A DNA stretch of 64,000 bases from Gemmiger formicilis (GTDB taxonomy: Bacteria > Bacillota > Clostridia > Oscillospirales > Ruminococcaceae). The notes under the pieces were generated by a model. The model was not told the origin of the DNA and made no database searches. It worked only from the letters and a program-made list of their open reading frames with translations. The position numbers and the translations under genes were made by a program. The DNA lies in contig NZ_FUYF01000001.1 of the NCBI RefSeq assembly GCF_900167555.1, positions 186,001 through 250,000 on the forward strand, given 5' to 3'. Positions 27,774 through 36,428 of the stretch are shown one piece after another (the stretch's first letter is position 1; every line of letters starts with the position of its first letter).

Positions 27774-27988
27774 AATAAAAAATAATAAATAAGAAATAAT
27801 AAAGATTGTGGAGTTTTTGCCGAAAGGCAAAAACAAAATCTGTAGGGGCGGATTCCATATCCGCCCGCGGCATTCCCGGGAGCTGCACGGGCGCATATAG
27901 AATGCGCCCCTACAGGTGTTGAGAAATTTTTGAGCGGCCACAGGCCGCGATCCACCGCATTTATTATTTATTATTTTTTATTTATTAT
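27774..27988. repeat. AT-rich inverted-repeat-bounded element between ecfA1 and ecfA2
   Basis: Two AT-only arms in inverse orientation (about 27774-27804 and 27959-27988, made of TAATAAATA-type units) enclose a GTTTTTGCC/GGCAAAAAC hairpin and a GTAGGG repeat pair (27842-27913). The right arm runs into the ecfA1 stop codon. The base composition is unlike the surrounding GC-rich DNA. Confidence 0.6.
27842..27913. repeat. GTAGGG modular palindromic repeat (pair)
   Basis: Left core GGATTCCATATCC, right core GCGCATATAGAATGCGC, ending CCCCTAC. It is the same module combination as at 492-562. Confidence 0.9.
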
Positions 27989-28827
27989 TTCAGCAGCTTA
28001 AACAGCTCCTCCGCGCAGGCGTCGGGGGTAATGACATTTTCTGGCATCGGAATCCCGGCCTTGACCAGCTCGTCGCGCAGCTCGGCGGCCTGCGGGACAT
28101 CGAGGTGATACCCGTGCAGCCGCTCGGTCTGGCTGAACACCTGCTCGGGTGTGCCCTCCATGACGATGCGGCCCCGGCTCATGACCAGCACGCGGTCTGC
28201 CTGGGCGGCCTCCTCCATGTAGTGGGTGATGGACACGATCGTGATGCCCGCCGCCCGCAGCTGGCGGATGGTTTTCATGACCTGCGCGCGGCCATGGGGG
28301 TCCAGCATGGCGGTGGACTCGTCCATAACAAGGCAGTCGGGCCGCATGGCGATAACGCCCGCAATCGCGACGCGCTGCTTCTGGCCGCCGGACAGCTTGT
28401 ACGGCGCAGCCTCGCGCTTTTCATAGATGCCCGCCAGCTTCATAGCCTCGTCGATGCGGGTGCGGATCTCCTCGGGCGGCACGCCGAGGTTCTCCGGCGC
28501 AAAGGCCACGTCCTCCTCGACGATGGTCGCCACGATCTGGTTGTCGGGGTTCTGGAACACCATGCCGACCTTCTGGCGCACATCGTAGAGATGGTCCTCG
28601 TTGCGGGTGTCCATGCCCTCGACCAGCACGGTACCGGCCTCGGGCAGCAGAATGGCGTTGAAGTGCTTCGCCAGCGTGGACTTGCCGCAGCCGTTCGCGC
28701 CCAGCACGGCGACGAACTCGCCGCGGCGGATGTCCAGGCTCACGCCGTCCACAGCGTACTTGGGCTGCTCGGGGTCGTAGCGGAAGCGGACGTCCTGTAC
28801 TTTGATCATCGGTTCCTGATTCGGCAT
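27985..28827 (-). CDS. ecfA1: Energy-coupling factor ATPase EcfA1
   Basis: 280 residues. Walker A GANGCGKST (~41), Q-loop VFQNPDNQIVA (~88), signature LSGGQKQR (~140), Walker B CLVMDESTAMLDP (~160) and H-loop ITHYMEEA (~195). The Q-loop NPDNQ is typical of EcfA1. GGGAG precedes the ATG. It starts 4 bases after the upstream methyltransferase gene. The usual short gap to ecfA2 has been widened to 280 bases by inserted repeats. Confidence 0.95.
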   Translation of the reverse strand: MPNQEPMIKVQDVRFRYDPEQPKYAVDGVSLDIRRGEFVAVLGANGCGKSTLAKHFNAILLPEAGTVLVEGMDTRNEDHLYDVRQKVGMVFQNPDNQIVATIVEEDVAFAPENLGVPPEEIRTRIDEAMKLAGIYEKREAAPYKLSGGQKQRVAIAGVIAMRPDCLVMDESTAMLDPHGRAQVMKTIRQLRAAGITIVSITHYMEEAAQADRVLVMSRGRIVMEGTPEQVFSQTERLHGYHLDVPQAAELRDELVKAGIPMPENVITPDACAEELFKLLK

Positions 28828-28830
28828 GAC

Positions 28831-29694
28831 TTATTTCTCCCAGATGGCCGTTGCGCCGCAGGGCACCACGCCGCCTGTGGCGGAGACCGGCAGACCGATC
28901 TCGTCGCAGTGGGTGTGGCCGCCCTTGACGGGGCAAAGCGTCGTTTTGACGATGTATTCCATGACCGCGGGGCTCAGACCCTCGGTGTAGGAGTTGATGG
29001 CGAAGAACAGCGGGTCGTCGCTCAGCACCTGCTCAGTCAGCGTGATGAGGTCGTAGACGTTGTCCTCGAGCTTCCAGATCTCGCCGCCCGGGCCGCGGCC
29101 ATAGCTCGGCGGGTCCATGATGACAGCGTCATAGCGGCTGCCGCGGCGGATCTCACGCTGCACAAACTTGGCGCAGTCGTCCACGATCCAGCGGCAGGGG
29201 CGGTCTGCCAGCTCGCTGGCGGCAGCGTTCTCCCGCGCCCAGGCGACCATGCCCTTGCTGGCGTCCACATGGGTGACGGACGCGCCCGCGGCCAGGCACG
29301 CCAGCGTTGCGCCGCCCGTGTAGCCGAACAGGTTCAGCACGCGGATGGGACGGCAAGCCTGCCGTATCTTTTCCTGGTACCATGCCCAGTTCACGGCCTG
29401 CTCCGGGAAAACGCCGGTGTGCTTGAAGCCCGTGGGGCTGACGATCAGCGTCAAATCGTTCCAGTGGATCTGCCATTTCTGCGGCAGCTTTTTGTGGTAA
29501 TTCCACTGCCCGCCGCCCTTGGCAGAGCGGTAATAGACAGCGTCGGCCTTGGCCCACAGCGGGCTGGTCTCGTCGTTTTTCCAGATGACCTGCGGGTCGG
29601 GACGGATCAGCAGGGTCTGGCCCCAGCGCTCCAACCGGTTGTGGTTGGTAGCGTCCAGCAGCTCATAATCCTGCCAGGAATCAGCAGGGCGCAT
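28831..29694 (-). CDS. Class I SAM-dependent methyltransferase, RlmI/RlmK-like
   Basis: 287 residues. An N-terminal beta region (~1-95) is followed by a Rossmann methyltransferase domain. Motif I is LNLFGYTGGATLACL (~120), the acidic SAM-ribose residue is in VTHVDASKG, and motif IV is IMDPPSYGRG (~198), the form seen in rRNA cytosine methyltransferases of the RlmI/K/YccW group. AAAGGAGA precedes the ATG. It lies between ruvB and ecfA1. The exact rRNA position cannot be stated. Confidence 0.85.
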   Translation of the reverse strand: MRPADSWQDYELLDATNHNRLERWGQTLLIRPDPQVIWKNDETSPLWAKADAVYYRSAKGGGQWNYHKKLPQKWQIHWNDLTLIVSPTGFKHTGVFPEQAVNWAWYQEKIRQACRPIRVLNLFGYTGGATLACLAAGASVTHVDASKGMVAWARENAAASELADRPCRWIVDDCAKFVQREIRRGSRYDAVIMDPPSYGRGPGGEIWKLEDNVYDLITLTEQVLSDDPLFFAINSYTEGLSPAVMEYIVKTTLCPVKGGHTHCDEIGLPVSATGGVVPCGATAIWEK

Positions 29695-29756
29695 AGGCGA
29701 TTCTCCTTTGCTATATGTGTTGGTTCGATGAATTTTGTGGTTAAGGCCAAGCGGCA

Positions 29757-29850
29757 GAGCCTCTCAGGCCTCGTAAACTCGGCCAGCTCCCCACTTCGTG
29801 GGGAGGTGGGCGAGCGAAGCGAAGCCCGGAAGGGCTCTACCCGTTTCCTT
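29757..29850. repeat. Family C repeat
   Basis: Contains CTCGGCCAGCTCCCC, ACTTCGTGGGGAG, a GCGAGCGAAGCGAAGC stretch and GGGCTCT, pairing with AGAGCC at the other end. A second, partly decayed copy lies at 62224-62300. Confidence 0.65.
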
Positions 29851-29852
29851 AT

Positions 29853-30908
29853 TTAAAACATACTCGTCTGGCCGGAATCCTCGTCGTCAAAGCGCTTCGG
29901 CACGGCCATGTGCAGGTGCTCATAGGCCAGGCGGGTCACGCAGCGGCCACGGGGCGTGCGGGTCAGCATGCCCATCTGCATCAGGTACGGCTCGCAGATG
30001 TCCTCCAGGGTGACGCTCTCCTCGCCCAAGGCTGCGGCCAGCGTTTCCAGACCGACGGGGCCGCCGCCGTACATCTCAATGATGGCGCGCAGGACACTGC
30101 GGTCCAGCTCGTCCAGACCCAGCTCGTCAATGTCCATCCACTTGCGGGCGGCGATGGCGGTCTCCTCGTCAATCGTGCCGTCTCCCTGCACGGTGGCAAA
30201 GTCGCGCACGCGCTTGAGCATACGGTTGGCGATACGCGGCGTGCCGCGGGCACAGCGGGCCAGCTCCAGCGCGCCCTCCTCGGTGATGGGCACGCCCAGA
30301 ATGCCCGCGCTGCGCAGGATGATGCGGCCCAGCTCCCGGGGGCTGTAGGGCTCTAATTTGAGCAGGATGCCGAAGCGGTCACGCAACGGCCCGGTCAGCT
30401 GGCCCGCGCGGGTCGTGGCGCCCACCAGCGTGAACCGCGGCAGATTGATGCGGATGCTCTGGGCACTCGGCCCTTTGCCGATCATGATGTCCAGCGCGAA
30501 ATCCTCGAGAGCCGGGTACAGGACTTCTTCGACCTGACGCGACAGGCGGTGGATCTCGTCGATAAAGAGGATGTCGCCCTCCTGTAGGTTCGTCAGCAGG
30601 GCGGCCAGGTCGCCGGGCTTCTCGATGGCGGGGCCGGACGTGATGCGAATTTGTACGCCCATCTCCTGCGCCACGATGCCGGCCAGCGTGGTTTTGCCCA
30701 GGCCCGGCGGGCCGTAGAGCAGGATGTGGTCCATCGGCTCGCCGCGCTGCTGCGCCGCCCGCAGATAGACCTTTAAGTTGCCCTTGGCCTTCTCCTGACC
30801 GACGTAATCGTCCAGGGTTTTCGGGCGCAGGCTGACTTCCTCCGTGTCGGCGGGGGTCATATCGGGGCTGACGAGACGGCTGGGGTCCACGGTGTATTCC
30901 TGGTTCAA
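29853..30908 (-). CDS. ruvB: Holliday junction branch migration helicase RuvB
   Basis: 351 residues. The AAA+ motor of the RuvABC resolvasome. Walker A is GPPGLGKTT (66-74), Walker [11 protein letters not shown] (~115), sensor region VGATTRAG (~165), and the C-terminal winged helix contains [13 protein letters not shown] and RTPRGR. The start codon is TTG at 30908, supported by AAGGGGAG 7 bases upstream and by homology beginning at DPSRLVSP. It follows ruvA by 18 bases. Confidence 0.97.
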   Translation of the reverse strand: MNQEYTVDPSRLVSPDMTPADTEEVSLRPKTLDDYVGQEKAKGNLKVYLRAAQQRGEPMDHILLYGPPGLGKTTLAGIVAQEMGVQIRITSGPAIEKPGDLAALLTNLQEGDILFIDEIHRLSRQVEEVLYPALEDFALDIMIGKGPSAQSIRINLPRFTLVGATTRAGQLTGPLRDRFGILLKLEPYSPRELGRIILRSAGILGVPITEEGALELARCARGTPRIANRMLKRVRDFATVQGDGTIDEETAIAARKWMDIDELGLDELDRSVLRAIIEMYGGGPVGLETLAAALGEESVTLEDICEPYLMQMGMLTRTPRGRCVTRLAYEHLHMAVPKRFDDEDSGQTSMF

Positions 30909-30926
30909 TTCGGCACTCCCCTTCTG

Positions 30927-31526
30927 TTACACGCGCGACAGACTGCGCAGCGCGATGGTGATGATCTCCTGCACGGAGAGGGTCTCGTCGACGCGGGCCA
31001 CGGCGGCGGCAGCGTCCGACGGCGCATAGCCCAGGCTGACGAGCGCGGCGACGGCCTGCGCGGGCGCAGAGCTGGGGGCCGGGGCGGCAACATTGCCGGA
31101 GAAGCCCGTGCCCGCGGCCAGCCCCTTGCCGACCTTGTCCTTCAATTCCAGCGTGATGCGCTGGGCCAGCTTCGGCCCGACGCCCGCGGCCTTGGTGAAC
31201 GCTTTGTGGTCGCCGCTGGACGCGGCCAGCGCGATTTTTTCCGGCGTCATGATGGACAGGATAGACAGCGCGGCCTTGGGGCCGACACCGGTGACGCCGG
31301 TCAGCATCTTAAAGCAGTCGCGCTGCTCCTCGGCAGCAAAGCCGTAGAGCGAGACGTCGTTCTCGGTGACGTTCATAATCGTATAAACGGTCCCCTCCTG
31401 CCCGGCAGGGGGCAGGGCCTCGCCGGTGGTGGCGGGGATCTGGACAAAATAGCCGACCCCGCCGCAGCTGATGACGACGGAATCCAGCGTTTTCTTGATG
31501 ATTTTTCCGGTAAGGCAGTAGATCAT
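30927..31526 (-). CDS. ruvA: Holliday junction branch migration protein RuvA
   Basis: 199 residues. The N-terminal OB fold begins MIYCLTGKIIKK. Two helix-hairpin-helix motifs are seen: LTGVTGVGPKAALSIL (~75) and AAGVGPKLAQRITLEL (~110). The C-terminal RuvB-binding domain (ALVSLGYAPSDAAAAV, ~155) follows a flexible Ala/Pro linker. AAGGAT precedes the ATG. The order ruvC-ruvA-ruvB is normal, but a family B element lies between ruvC and ruvA. Confidence 0.96.
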   Translation of the reverse strand: MIYCLTGKIIKKTLDSVVISCGGVGYFVQIPATTGEALPPAGQEGTVYTIMNVTENDVSLYGFAAEEQRDCFKMLTGVTGVGPKAALSILSIMTPEKIALAASSGDHKAFTKAAGVGPKLAQRITLELKDKVGKGLAAGTGFSGNVAAPAPSSAPAQAVAALVSLGYAPSDAAAAVARVDETLSVQEIITIALRSLSRV

Positions 31527-31554
31527 GGTGTATCCTTCTTTTGTATGGTGGAAA

Positions 31555-31691
31555 GCCTCCCCCCACTTGGGGGAGGTGCCCGAGGGCGGATGAGGGGCAG
31601 CTTGTCGGGTACCGCACGCAAATGGGTGATTGCGGAAACCTCATCCCTCATCCGGCCCTGCGGGGCCACCTTCCCCCACTTGGGGGAAGGC
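31555..31691. repeat. Family B palindromic element between ruvC and ruvA
   Basis: Full copy of ~137 bp with the ends GCCTCCCCCC..GGGGGAGG and CTTCCCCC..GGGGGAAGGC, and the inner GATGAGGGG/CCCTCATC. It follows the ruvC stop by about 7 bases. Confidence 0.85.
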
Positions 31692-31697
31692 AAGGGA

Positions 31698-32195
31698 TTA
31701 TCTCACCGGTGTCCCCATCAACCGGCTGCGGCTGCAATGGCAGTGGGCGATAGCCATGCCGAGGGCGTCGGCGGTATCGTCGGGCTTGGGGACGGACTCG
31801 AGGTGCAGCATTATGCGGGTCATCTCCTGAATCTGCTTCTTCACGGCCTTGCCGTATCCGGTGATGGCCTGCTTGACCTGCATGGGTGTGTATTCGTAGA
31901 TCGGCACGCCGCACTGCGCCGCGGCCAGCAGAATGACGCCGCGGGCCTCGGCCACGCCGATGACGGTGGTCTGGTTGTGCTGGTAGTACAGTTTTTCGAT
32001 GGAGAGGGCTTCGGGCTGGTAGCGCTTGCAGATGTCGAATACGCTCTCATAAATTTCAACGAGGCGCTGTTCAAAGGGCGTGTCCTTCTCGGTGATGACC
32101 GCCCCGTAGCCGATGGGTGCAAAGCGGTTGCTGATGTACTCCACAACGCCCCAGCCCACAATGGCATACCCCGGGTCGATGCCCAAAACGCGCAT
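31698..32195 (-). CDS. ruvC: Crossover junction endodeoxyribonuclease RuvC
   Basis: 165 residues. RuvC cuts Holliday junctions. The acidic catalytic residues are visible: D7 in GIDPGYAIVGWG, the Glu in SIEKLYY (~68), and the Asp pair region PDDTADALGMAIAH (~138-141). GGGAGG lies 8 bases before the ATG at 32195. It is transcribed from a promoter at 32226-32254 and heads the ruvCAB operon. Confidence 0.96.
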   Translation of the reverse strand: MRVLGIDPGYAIVGWGVVEYISNRFAPIGYGAVITEKDTPFEQRLVEIYESVFDICKRYQPEALSIEKLYYQHNQTTVIGVAEARGVILLAAAQCGVPIYEYTPMQVKQAITGYGKAVKKQIQEMTRIMLHLESVPKPDDTADALGMAIAHCHCSRSRLMGTPVR

Positions 32196-32225
32196 AGTCC
32201 TATACCTCCCCACTTTAACCGATAT

Positions 32226-32254
32226 AGTATACCATAAAATTGCAGTTACGTCCA
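32226..32254 (-). promoter_or_regulatory. Promoter of the ruvCAB operon
   Basis: On the - strand: TGGACG, 17-bp spacer, TATACT. Confidence 0.55.
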
Positions 32255-32268
32255 TAGGTTGTAAATAA

Positions 32269-32302
32269 AAAAGCCTCCCTTTCGTGTGAAAGAGAGACTT
32301 TT
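32269..32302 (-). terminator. Terminator after the 18-codon peptide gene
   Basis: On the - strand: a 15-bp stem AAAAGTCTCTCTTTC / GAAAGGGAGGCTTTT with two G-U pairs, a 4-nt loop and a following T-run. Pairing is better on the - strand than on the +. Confidence 0.8.
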
Positions 32303-32372
32303 GGGAACGAGCGGCTTCCCTCTCGGGGGAAGGCTTTGATAGATCAGTACCCAATCTGCCGTTTTGCCGCCT

Positions 32373-32429
32373 TTAGCGCCTTGCGGCGGACAGCGCCAGG
32401 GACAAAATCAGTGCAGAAAGTTTTTTCAT
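32373..32429 (-). CDS. Tiny hydrophobic peptide, 18 residues
   Basis: The peptide is MKKLSALILSLALSAARR. Two lysines, a hydrophobic core of about 12 residues and two arginines make it look like a lone signal peptide or a one-helix membrane peptide. AGAGGG lies 9 bases before the ATG. A promoter (32491-32519) lies upstream and a terminator (32269-32302) downstream, so it forms its own unit of about 200 nt. A mini family B hairpin (32311-32335) follows the stop. It could be a small toxin-like or signalling peptide, a leader peptide, or the leftover start of an exported protein gene. No homologue is recognised. Confidence 0.4.
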   Translation of the reverse strand: MKKLSALILSLALSAARR

Positions 32430-32459
32430 GTGGAAATTCCCTCTCTATGTTCAAATAAA

Positions 32460-32489
32460 ACTACCGCGCAGGGAAAACTGCGCGGCAGT
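32460..32489 (-). other. Hairpin at the 5' end of the small peptide transcript
   Basis: ACTGCCGCGCAG pairs with CTGCGCGGTAGT on the - strand (one G-U), followed by TTTATTT. It lies at the predicted transcription start, so it would be a 5'-terminal stem or an attenuator. Confidence 0.6.
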
Positions 32490-32490
32490 T

Positions 32491-32519
32491 ATTATACATG
32501 GGTGGAAGGGAAAATGCAA
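32491..32519 (-). promoter_or_regulatory. Promoter of the small peptide gene
   Basis: On the - strand: TTGCAT, 17-bp spacer, consensus TATAAT. Confidence 0.6.
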
Positions 32520-32559
32520 GTGCCGGGGCGAAATGACGGCTGTACGTGTATCACTGTGC

Positions 32560-32651
32560 GTAGGGCGGGGTGCCCTCACCCCGCCGCAGGCTTCCGCAAT
32601 AGACCGTAAGCGGAGTGGCAGCAACGGCGGCATGAGGGCATGCCGCCCTAC
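32560..32651. repeat. GTAGGG modular palindromic repeat (pair)
   Basis: Left module GTAGGGCGGGGTGCCC followed by TCACCCCGCC; right module GGCGGCATGAGGGCATGCCGCC ends CCTAC (the right core has a longer loop). Confidence 0.75.
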
Positions 32652-32684
32652 GGGGCTGCCCGTGAAAGGCCTGCAATGGCAGGC

Positions 32685-32734
32685 TTGCCCCTCATCCGGC
32701 CCTGCGGGGCCACCTTCCCCCAAAGGGGGAAGGC
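32685..32734. repeat. Family B element, right half only
   Basis: CCCCTCATCCGGCCCTGC, GGGGCCACC and the end hairpin CTTCCCCC..GGGGGAAGGC are present; the left half is missing. It abuts the ABC exporter operon stop. Confidence 0.8.
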
Positions 32735-32743
32735 TTTGGGCTC

Positions 32744-34627
32744 TTACCCCTCCAGCTGCTCCTTATGATATTGCAGCGTGTACAGCTGGTAATATCTGCC
32801 GTGCTTCGCCAGAAGCTCCTGATGGTTCCCCTGCTCGAGGATCTTGCCGTGGGACAGCACAATAATGTTGTCCGCGTGCTGGATGGTGGACAGCCGGTGC
32901 GCGACGATCAGCATCGTGCCGACAGACCGCATCTTTTCCAGCGAATCCTGAATCAAAAGCTCGGTCTCGGTGTCAATATTCGCCGTGGCTTCGTCCAGAA
33001 TCATGACGCTTGGCTTGTGGATGATCGTCCGCGCAAAGCTCAACAGCTGGCGCTGCCCGGCGGAGAAGTTGTTCCCGCGCTCGCGGACCTCCTCGTCCAG
33101 ACCGTGGTCCAGCTTGTCAATGAACTTGTCGGCGTTGACATAGCGGCAGACCTGTAGGATCTCCTCGTCGGAGATGCCCTCCTCCCGCAGGACGATGTTG
33201 CTGCGGATCGTGCCCGAGAAAAGGAACACGTCCTGCAGCATCTGCCCGAAGTGACGGCGCAGCGACGAAATTTTGATTTTGCGGATGTCGATGCCGTCAA
33301 TCAGGATCTCGCCCTTCTGGAACTCGTAGTTGCGGCAGATCAGCGAGAGAATCGTGCTCTTGCCCGAGCCCGTCGAGCCGACAAACGCCACGGTCTGGTG
33401 CGGGTCAATGTGGAAGGACACGCCCTGCAGCACCCACTCGCTCGGAAGATAGCTGAACCAGACGTCGCGGAACTCGATTTCGCCCTTTACCTCGTCCAAC
33501 TCGACGGCGTCGGGGGCGTCCACCATTTTGGGCGCAATGTCCATGATGGAAAACACCTTCTCCGACGAGGCCAGCGCCGACTGCAGCCAATTGAACTGCT
33601 CGGCCAGATTCTGGATGGGCGTGAAGAATTTGGAAATGTACATGTAGAACGTGACGATGGTGCCACCCGTGATGGTCTGGCCCAGAAACGTCACGCCGTT
33701 CAGATGCCCCATACCGCCGAGATAAAAAAGACACAGGATCGAGCAGATATACAGCATGTAGACCAGAGGACGAAACACGCCGAACACAAAGATCTGCTCC
33801 CGGTTCGCGCGGGCGAGGCGCTGGCTTTTCTCGCGGAACTCCGCCATCTTCTCGTCCTCGCGGCCAAAGATCTGCGTGACCTTGATGCCGGACAGATTCT
33901 CCGACAGGTAGGTGTTGATGTCGGTGGTCGCGTCCTTGACCTTGCGGTAGGCCCGGCGGGAGAACTTGCGGAAGATGACCGTAAAAATCACGATGAACGG
34001 CACAAAGCAGAGCACCATCAGTGTCAGCTCATAGTTGAGCGCCAGCATGGCGACCAGGATGCCGAGGATGACAAAGATGTTCTTGGTCAGCGTGACCAGC
34101 AGGTTCGTGAACATCATCGAGATGGCGTTCGTATCGTTCGTCACGCGGGTGACGAGCTTGCCGACGGGAATCTCGTTCAGCTGCTCGTGGGACAGCGACT
34201 CAATGTGGGTGAATAGGTCCTCGCGCAGGTCGGAGATGATGCGCTGGCCGACGCGCTGCAGAATGACGGCCTGGAAGTAGGTGCTGGCCATCGAGAAAAC
34301 GAGCACGCCCGCATAGACAGCGACGCCCGCGAACAGCCGCGGCAGCTCGAACTCGCCTGAAACCAGCTCCTCCAGTGCGCCGACGATCAGCGGCGAGATG
34401 ATGTCATAGGCAATCGAGAACAGCATTAAAAACAGCACAACGACGAATTTCGCCAGGTACGGCTTGGCGTACCCGGCCAGGCGGCGCAGAATCTCGCCGT
34501 CGTTCATCGTGCGCTCAAAGCTCATCGTCTCTTTTTTGTCCTTGACGAGGGCGTAGGCCAGCACCAGCAGCGCCGTGACGACACCGATGACTGCGCCTAC
34601 CAGCAACAGCGGATTTACGTTAGCCAT
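32744..34627 (-). CDS. ABC exporter half-transporter, catalytic-site subunit
   Basis: About 627 residues. An extra N-terminal membrane helix (NPLLLVGAVIGVVTALLVL) precedes six transporter helices (~60-360). The ATPase domain has Walker A GSTGSGKST (~415), a canonical Walker B with glutamate (VMILDEATANID), an H-loop (VAHRLST) and a non-standard signature FSAGQRQ in place of LSGGQ. Together with the partner, this pattern indicates a heterodimeric exporter with one active and one degenerate ATP site, as in LmrCD, BmrCD and TM287/288. AGGAGG lies 8 bases before the ATG. The first 8 bases overlap the partner gene. The cargo is unknown (drug, lipid or peptide). Confidence 0.92.
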   Translation of the reverse strand: MANVNPLLLVGAVIGVVTALLVLAYALVKDKKETMSFERTMNDGEILRRLAGYAKPYLAKFVVVLFLMLFSIAYDIISPLIVGALEELVSGEFELPRLFAGVAVYAGVLVFSMASTYFQAVILQRVGQRIISDLREDLFTHIESLSHEQLNEIPVGKLVTRVTNDTNAISMMFTNLLVTLTKNIFVILGILVAMLALNYELTLMVLCFVPFIVIFTVIFRKFSRRAYRKVKDATTDINTYLSENLSGIKVTQIFGREDEKMAEFREKSQRLARANREQIFVFGVFRPLVYMLYICSILCLFYLGGMGHLNGVTFLGQTITGGTIVTFYMYISKFFTPIQNLAEQFNWLQSALASSEKVFSIMDIAPKMVDAPDAVELDEVKGEIEFRDVWFSYLPSEWVLQGVSFHIDPHQTVAFVGSTGSGKSTILSLICRNYEFQKGEILIDGIDIRKIKISSLRRHFGQMLQDVFLFSGTIRSNIVLREEGISDEEILQVCRYVNADKFIDKLDHGLDEEVRERGNNFSAGQRQLLSFARTIIHKPSVMILDEATANIDTETELLIQDSLEKMRSVGTMLIVAHRLSTIQHADNIIVLSHGKILEQGNHQELLAKHGRYYQLYTLQYHKEQLEG

Positions 34628-36404
34628 GGCTGCCGCCTCCTTCCTCGTCCTCGAGCTTCTGCAGATCGACCATGCGGCGGTATTCGGCGCAGCTGCGATA
34701 CAATTCATCGTGCGGGCCGACGGCCTCTACCCTGCCGTCCTCGATAAAGACGATCTTGTCCAGCTGCTCCACCGTCGAAATGCGGTGGGCGATCAGCAGC
34801 GTTGTCTTGCCCGCGCGGCTGGTCTTGAGGTTGTCGAGGATGATTTTCTCGGTGCGGGTATCGACAGCCGAGACAGAGTCGTCCAGAATCAGGATCGGCG
34901 CGTTTTTCAGCAGGGCACGCGCAATCGAGATGCGCTGCTTCTGTCCGCCGGAGACGGTCACGCCGCGCTCACCGAGTACGGTCTCGTAGCCGTCCTTGAA
35001 GTCCACGATGTTGTCCCGCACATCGGCCAGCGCGGCGGCGCGGTCAATGTCGGCCTGGCTGGCGTCGTCCACGCCGAAGCCGATGTTGTGGGCAATCGTG
35101 TCCGAGAACAGGAAGTTGTCCTGCGGCACGTAGGCGCAGGCGTCGCGCACCGAATGGATGGACACGGCGTTCACGTCCTGCCCGTCCACAAACAGCGTGC
35201 CGTCGGGCACATTGTAGGTACGCAGCAAAAGGTCCACCAGCGCGGTCTTGCCTGCGCCGGTCTTGCCGACGATGCCGACGCTCTCGCCGGGCTTGATGGT
35301 GAACGATACGTCCTTCAGCACGTCGTACTCGCCGTCTGGGTAGCGGAACGTCAGATGGCGGAACTCAATGCCGCCGTGCGGGTCGCGCAGGTCGGCGACG
35401 CCGTCGCGGTCCGCCACGTCGATGGGCGCATCCAGAAGCTCGGTAATGCGGTTCAGCGATGCCTTGCCGCGGGAGGTCTTTTCAATCAGCATCGAGATGG
35501 CCATGATGGGCCAGACGATGGCCTCAAAGTAGCCGATGTACTCCACAAGCTGACCTGCGTTGAACTGCCCGCGCCAGACGAGCCAGCCGCCGTAGCCCAA
35601 AATCACGCAGATGACCGACTCGACGAACAGCGTGACCAGCACCTCGAGCAGTGTTGCAATCTTGGTGTAGGCGACGTTGACCTCCTCGTTCTCCTTGTTG
35701 AGGCGGCGGAAGGCAATCAGCTCCTTGAGTTCCTTCACAAACGCCTTGATGACCGCAATGCCGGAAAAGTTCTCCTGTGCAAAGTCGGACAGGTCGGAGA
35801 ACGCCTGCTGGCGCTCCTCCCACCGTCTGGTCATGACTTGGCTCATGACGGTGCCGAGTACGAACATGACCGCCGCCGGGATCAGCGCCAGAAGTGTTAA
35901 TTTACAGTCCATCCGCCACATCTTGACCAGCGCCATAATGCCAAGCACGGCGGCGTCAAAGAACATCAAAATGCCGTCGCCGAAGCACTCCTGAATGGTG
36001 TCGAGGTCGTTGGTGTAGAGGCTCATCAGGTTGCCGACCTTGTTGACTTGATAGTACTGCTGGGACAGGCGGCGGCTGTGGTCAAACATTCGCTCCCGCA
36101 AATCGGCGGCCACGCTGACCGCTGACCCGAAGAAACAGACGCGCCACAGGAACCGCCCGATGACCATGAGCACGACGATCCAGATCATTGGCAGACAGAT
36201 GTGCTGAAACAGCACCTCCCTGGTAAAGGGCAGCGTCTGGTCGTCCACGACCACCTGCCCCAGATTTACGCCGTTGATGACCAGCCGGTACAGCTCCGGG
36301 ATGAGCAGCTGAATGTAGTCCACCGTCAGCAGCGACAGAATGCCCAGCAGCAGCACCGGCGCGTGCTTGAGATAGTATCGATTGATCGCTTTGCCGAAAA
36401 TCAC
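34620..36404 (-). CDS. ABC exporter half-transporter, degenerate-site subunit
   Basis: About 594 residues. Six membrane helices (~20-320) are followed by an ATPase domain with Walker A GKTGAGKTA, signature VSGGQKQR and the Walker B LILDDSVSAVD, where the catalytic Glu is replaced by Asp. This subunit therefore contributes the non-hydrolysing Walker B, and its intact signature completes the partner's active site. I chose the GTG at 36404, with AGGAGGGAGG 6 bases upstream, over an ATG further upstream that has no ribosome binding site. The leader contains a MITE-like hairpin element. Confidence 0.92.
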   Translation of the reverse strand: MIFGKAINRYYLKHAPVLLLGILSLLTVDYIQLLIPELYRLVINGVNLGQVVVDDQTLPFTREVLFQHICLPMIWIVVLMVIGRFLWRVCFFGSAVSVAADLRERMFDHSRRLSQQYYQVNKVGNLMSLYTNDLDTIQECFGDGILMFFDAAVLGIMALVKMWRMDCKLTLLALIPAAVMFVLGTVMSQVMTRRWEERQQAFSDLSDFAQENFSGIAVIKAFVKELKELIAFRRLNKENEEVNVAYTKIATLLEVLVTLFVESVICVILGYGGWLVWRGQFNAGQLVEYIGYFEAIVWPIMAISMLIEKTSRGKASLNRITELLDAPIDVADRDGVADLRDPHGGIEFRHLTFRYPDGEYDVLKDVSFTIKPGESVGIVGKTGAGKTALVDLLLRTYNVPDGTLFVDGQDVNAVSIHSVRDACAYVPQDNFLFSDTIAHNIGFGVDDASQADIDRAAALADVRDNIVDFKDGYETVLGERGVTVSGGQKQRISIARALLKNAPILILDDSVSAVDTRTEKIILDNLKTSRAGKTTLLIAHRISTVEQLDKIVFIEDGRVEAVGPHDELYRSCAEYRRMVDLQKLEDEEGGGSHG

Positions 36405-36428
36405 GGCGATCCTCCCTCCTTTTCCTAT

